From positions 9,697-73,696 of the forward strand of contig LUCM01009238.1 in assembly GCA_008360955.1 (NCBI GenBank): DNA of 64,000 bases, written 5' to 3'. How positions within the stretch are numbered: position 1 is the first letter of the stretch; every line of letters begins with the position of its first letter. A model generated the notes under the pieces. That model did not search any database. It worked only from the letters and a program-made list of their open reading frames with translations, and was not told the origin of the DNA. Position numbers and translations under genes: made by a program. This stretch comes from Fasciolopsis buskii. Taxonomy: Eukaryota > Platyhelminthes > Trematoda > Plagiorchiida > Fasciolidae. Positions 62,390 through 64,000 of the stretch are shown one piece after another.

Positions 62390-64000
62390 ACGATTCACAC
62401 GCTGTCCTTTCCGAACACAGCTAGACGTGCATTGTTTAGTTTCTGTTTGAGTTCGCTCACTGATTGTACGTCGACCACTTCCTCTAGTAGCTAGTTCCAG
62501 CCATTTATAACTGCTCTGGTAACGTTTTGCCCCTCAACCCGGTGGTTACGTCTTCTCGCACAATTGCTTTTCTGTTCCCTCTTAGTGTATCGTTCGTCCT
62601 TATATGGAATGAGGCTCCACGGTGACCCCATATCTTGGCCAGACCCTTGATGACCTTGAGGCCCTGTATTAAGTCACCCCTTTCCCTACGTATTTGCAGG
62701 TGTTACAAGCCAAGCACCCTCAGACCCAGCCTCAAATGCTCAAACCATGGTGTGAAAACGCGTTGAACCTGTTACAGCATTTTACCATCTCTAACCAAAT
62801 ATAGTCTCCATGCCTGGACACATTATTTCAAATGCGGTCCAACAAATGCCTTGAACAACGACAGAAGAACGTTAGGCCTCCAGGATCTTACGGTCCTCTT
62901 AAGTTAGCGTAGGGCACACCATGCCTTCATGGCTGCCTTCTGACGTTACAGACTAGGTTTGAAGTCTCCGCTCACGACTATCCCGAGGTCTCTTGCTTGC
63001 GCAGTTTGTTCCATCGCGAACTGATACCCAGGTGGACCCATGTGGTGAGGGTAACTTGCTTCTCCTTCTATGAACCCATGACATTTGTTCCAGTTCACCG
63101 GAGGATCCCAGCTCAGCAACCACCAGCAAATCTCATCCAGGTCCTTTTGGATATCCTCACTGTTTGCTGTCGCTAATGGTTCGGTATCTTCAGCAAATAT
63201 AAGGCCCGGATTCTCCGACACACCAGCTGTCATTGACATATATAAGGAGGACTAGTGGCCCTAAGACAGACCCCTGAGTTATCTCGCTGTACAGCAATCC
63301 CGTCCGACAGATACCCCTCGACACTCACCCTGAAAGATCTACCCTTTAGACTTTGGGCTGCACAGTTATTCACCTTACCATCCACCCCGAGAGCCTTCAC
63401 GTTCTGGCCAAGAAGCCTGTGGTTCACGGAATCAAAGGACTTCTGAAAGTCCAGATGGGAGACTCACTCTTTTACCCCTGTCAGTTCTACCTGTCACTTC
63501 GTCCAGGAAGCTAATGAGATTGGTCAGGCAGGAACGTTTGTGCCCAAAACCGTGCTGCTCTATCATAAACTTGTTGGCCTGTAGGCGCTTCACTGCCCTG
63601 TCGCGAAGGGCTCTTTCAGGAGTCTTCTTCACGGTGGATGTCGGATTCACTGGTCTGTGGCTACTACAGTTGTCTCTGTCCCCGCCTTTATGCATCGGTA
63701 AGGCTGTCGACGTCAACCAGTCCGCAGGGAGCAGCTCTTCATGCAGCGACGCACTAAAGAACTGGGTGCCGGGCTTCACCAGGACCTCCGCCGGCGGCTT
63801 TACTGTCGCTGGGTGGCTCCTGTCAGGCCCTGCTGCTTTCGAAGCGTCCATTTTTGTTAGGCTGTTCCACACTTCTTCCCCCGTGACTGCTTCGTCCGGC
63901 ATCTCCACCAAAAGAGTGACTGGGTTTAGTGTTATTCCCTGTGACCCTTGAACCCGCCTGTGCTGCCTGGAAAAATTTCAACAGACAATCGGCTTTCTCC
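62390..64000 (-). mobile_element. Second CR1/Jockey-like LINE, reverse transcriptase (degenerate, runs off right edge)
   Basis: Reading leftward from 63911 the minus strand encodes AVTGEEVWNSLTKMDASKAA, then LPADWLTSTALPMHKGGDRD, HRPVNPTSTVKKTPERALRD, QHGFGHKRSCLTNLISFLDE, a broken palm with NHRLLGQNVKALGVDGKVNN, a changed active-site region (IFAEDTEPLA for the usual YADD), and finally SELKQKLNNARLAVFGKDSV near 62400. Several frameshifts and stops make it non-functional. Its sequence differs clearly from the plus-strand LINE, so it is another family or subfamily. Confidence 0.85.

Overview
This window is eukaryotic: its coding signal lies in small exons with spliceosomal GT-AG borders, with no bacterial-style operons. 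It is dominated by one animal fibrillar procollagen gene on the minus strand. The spread-out intron-rich structure, moderate AT richness, tRNA-derived SINEs, CR1/Jockey-like non-LTR retrotransposons and a Penelope-like element with a GIY-YIG endonuclease would fit a large repeat-rich flatworm genome. A digenean fluke is my best guess, but it is an inference that I cannot prove from the sequence.

Layout. (1) About 1-29.1 kb, minus strand: a fibrillar procollagen alpha chain in 24 confident exons, read from 29112 down to 2868. In order they encode a signal peptide, an N-terminal TSPN (laminin-G-like) domain, a short minor helix, a 32-residue non-collagenous linker, a major triple helix, a C-telopeptide with five arginines in a row, and the start of the COLFI C-propeptide. 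Adding up my exon borders gives exactly 338 uninterrupted Gly-X-Y triplets (1014 residues), the classical fibrillar length, which is strong internal support for the model. The coding sequence joins without a frame break for 1461 codons. The rest of the C-propeptide is not confidently found; one possible further exon is at 1318-1407 and the remainder probably lies off the left edge. SINE copies sit in two of the introns.

(2) About 29.1-52.9 kb: mostly unassigned sequence. I see isolated candidate exons (minus 44268-44567; plus 47771-47881, 49240-49446 and 51223-51347) with good splice borders but no recognisable family, one tRNA-like SINE at 50.9 kb, and little else.

(3) About 53-57.4 kb, minus strand: a small ankyrin-repeat protein gene of four exons (201 codons with a putative ATG) ending in a lysine-rich tail. 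Directly upstream, in the same frame and separated by one TAA, are exons of an unrecognised protein. They could be a second cistron, a separate gene or one broken gene.

(4) About 57.9-64 kb: a retroelement graveyard. It holds a 5'-truncated Penelope-like element (minus), a SINE fragment abutting it, a degenerate CR1-like LINE (plus), a TA microsatellite, a duplicated 3'-UTR-like segment, and a second degenerate LINE (minus) that runs off the right edge. The two LINEs face each other tail to tail.

Together, only the procollagen gene has a clear biological role: a secreted extracellular-matrix chain that trimerises through its C-propeptide and is processed into fibrils. The other genes show no functional link to it.
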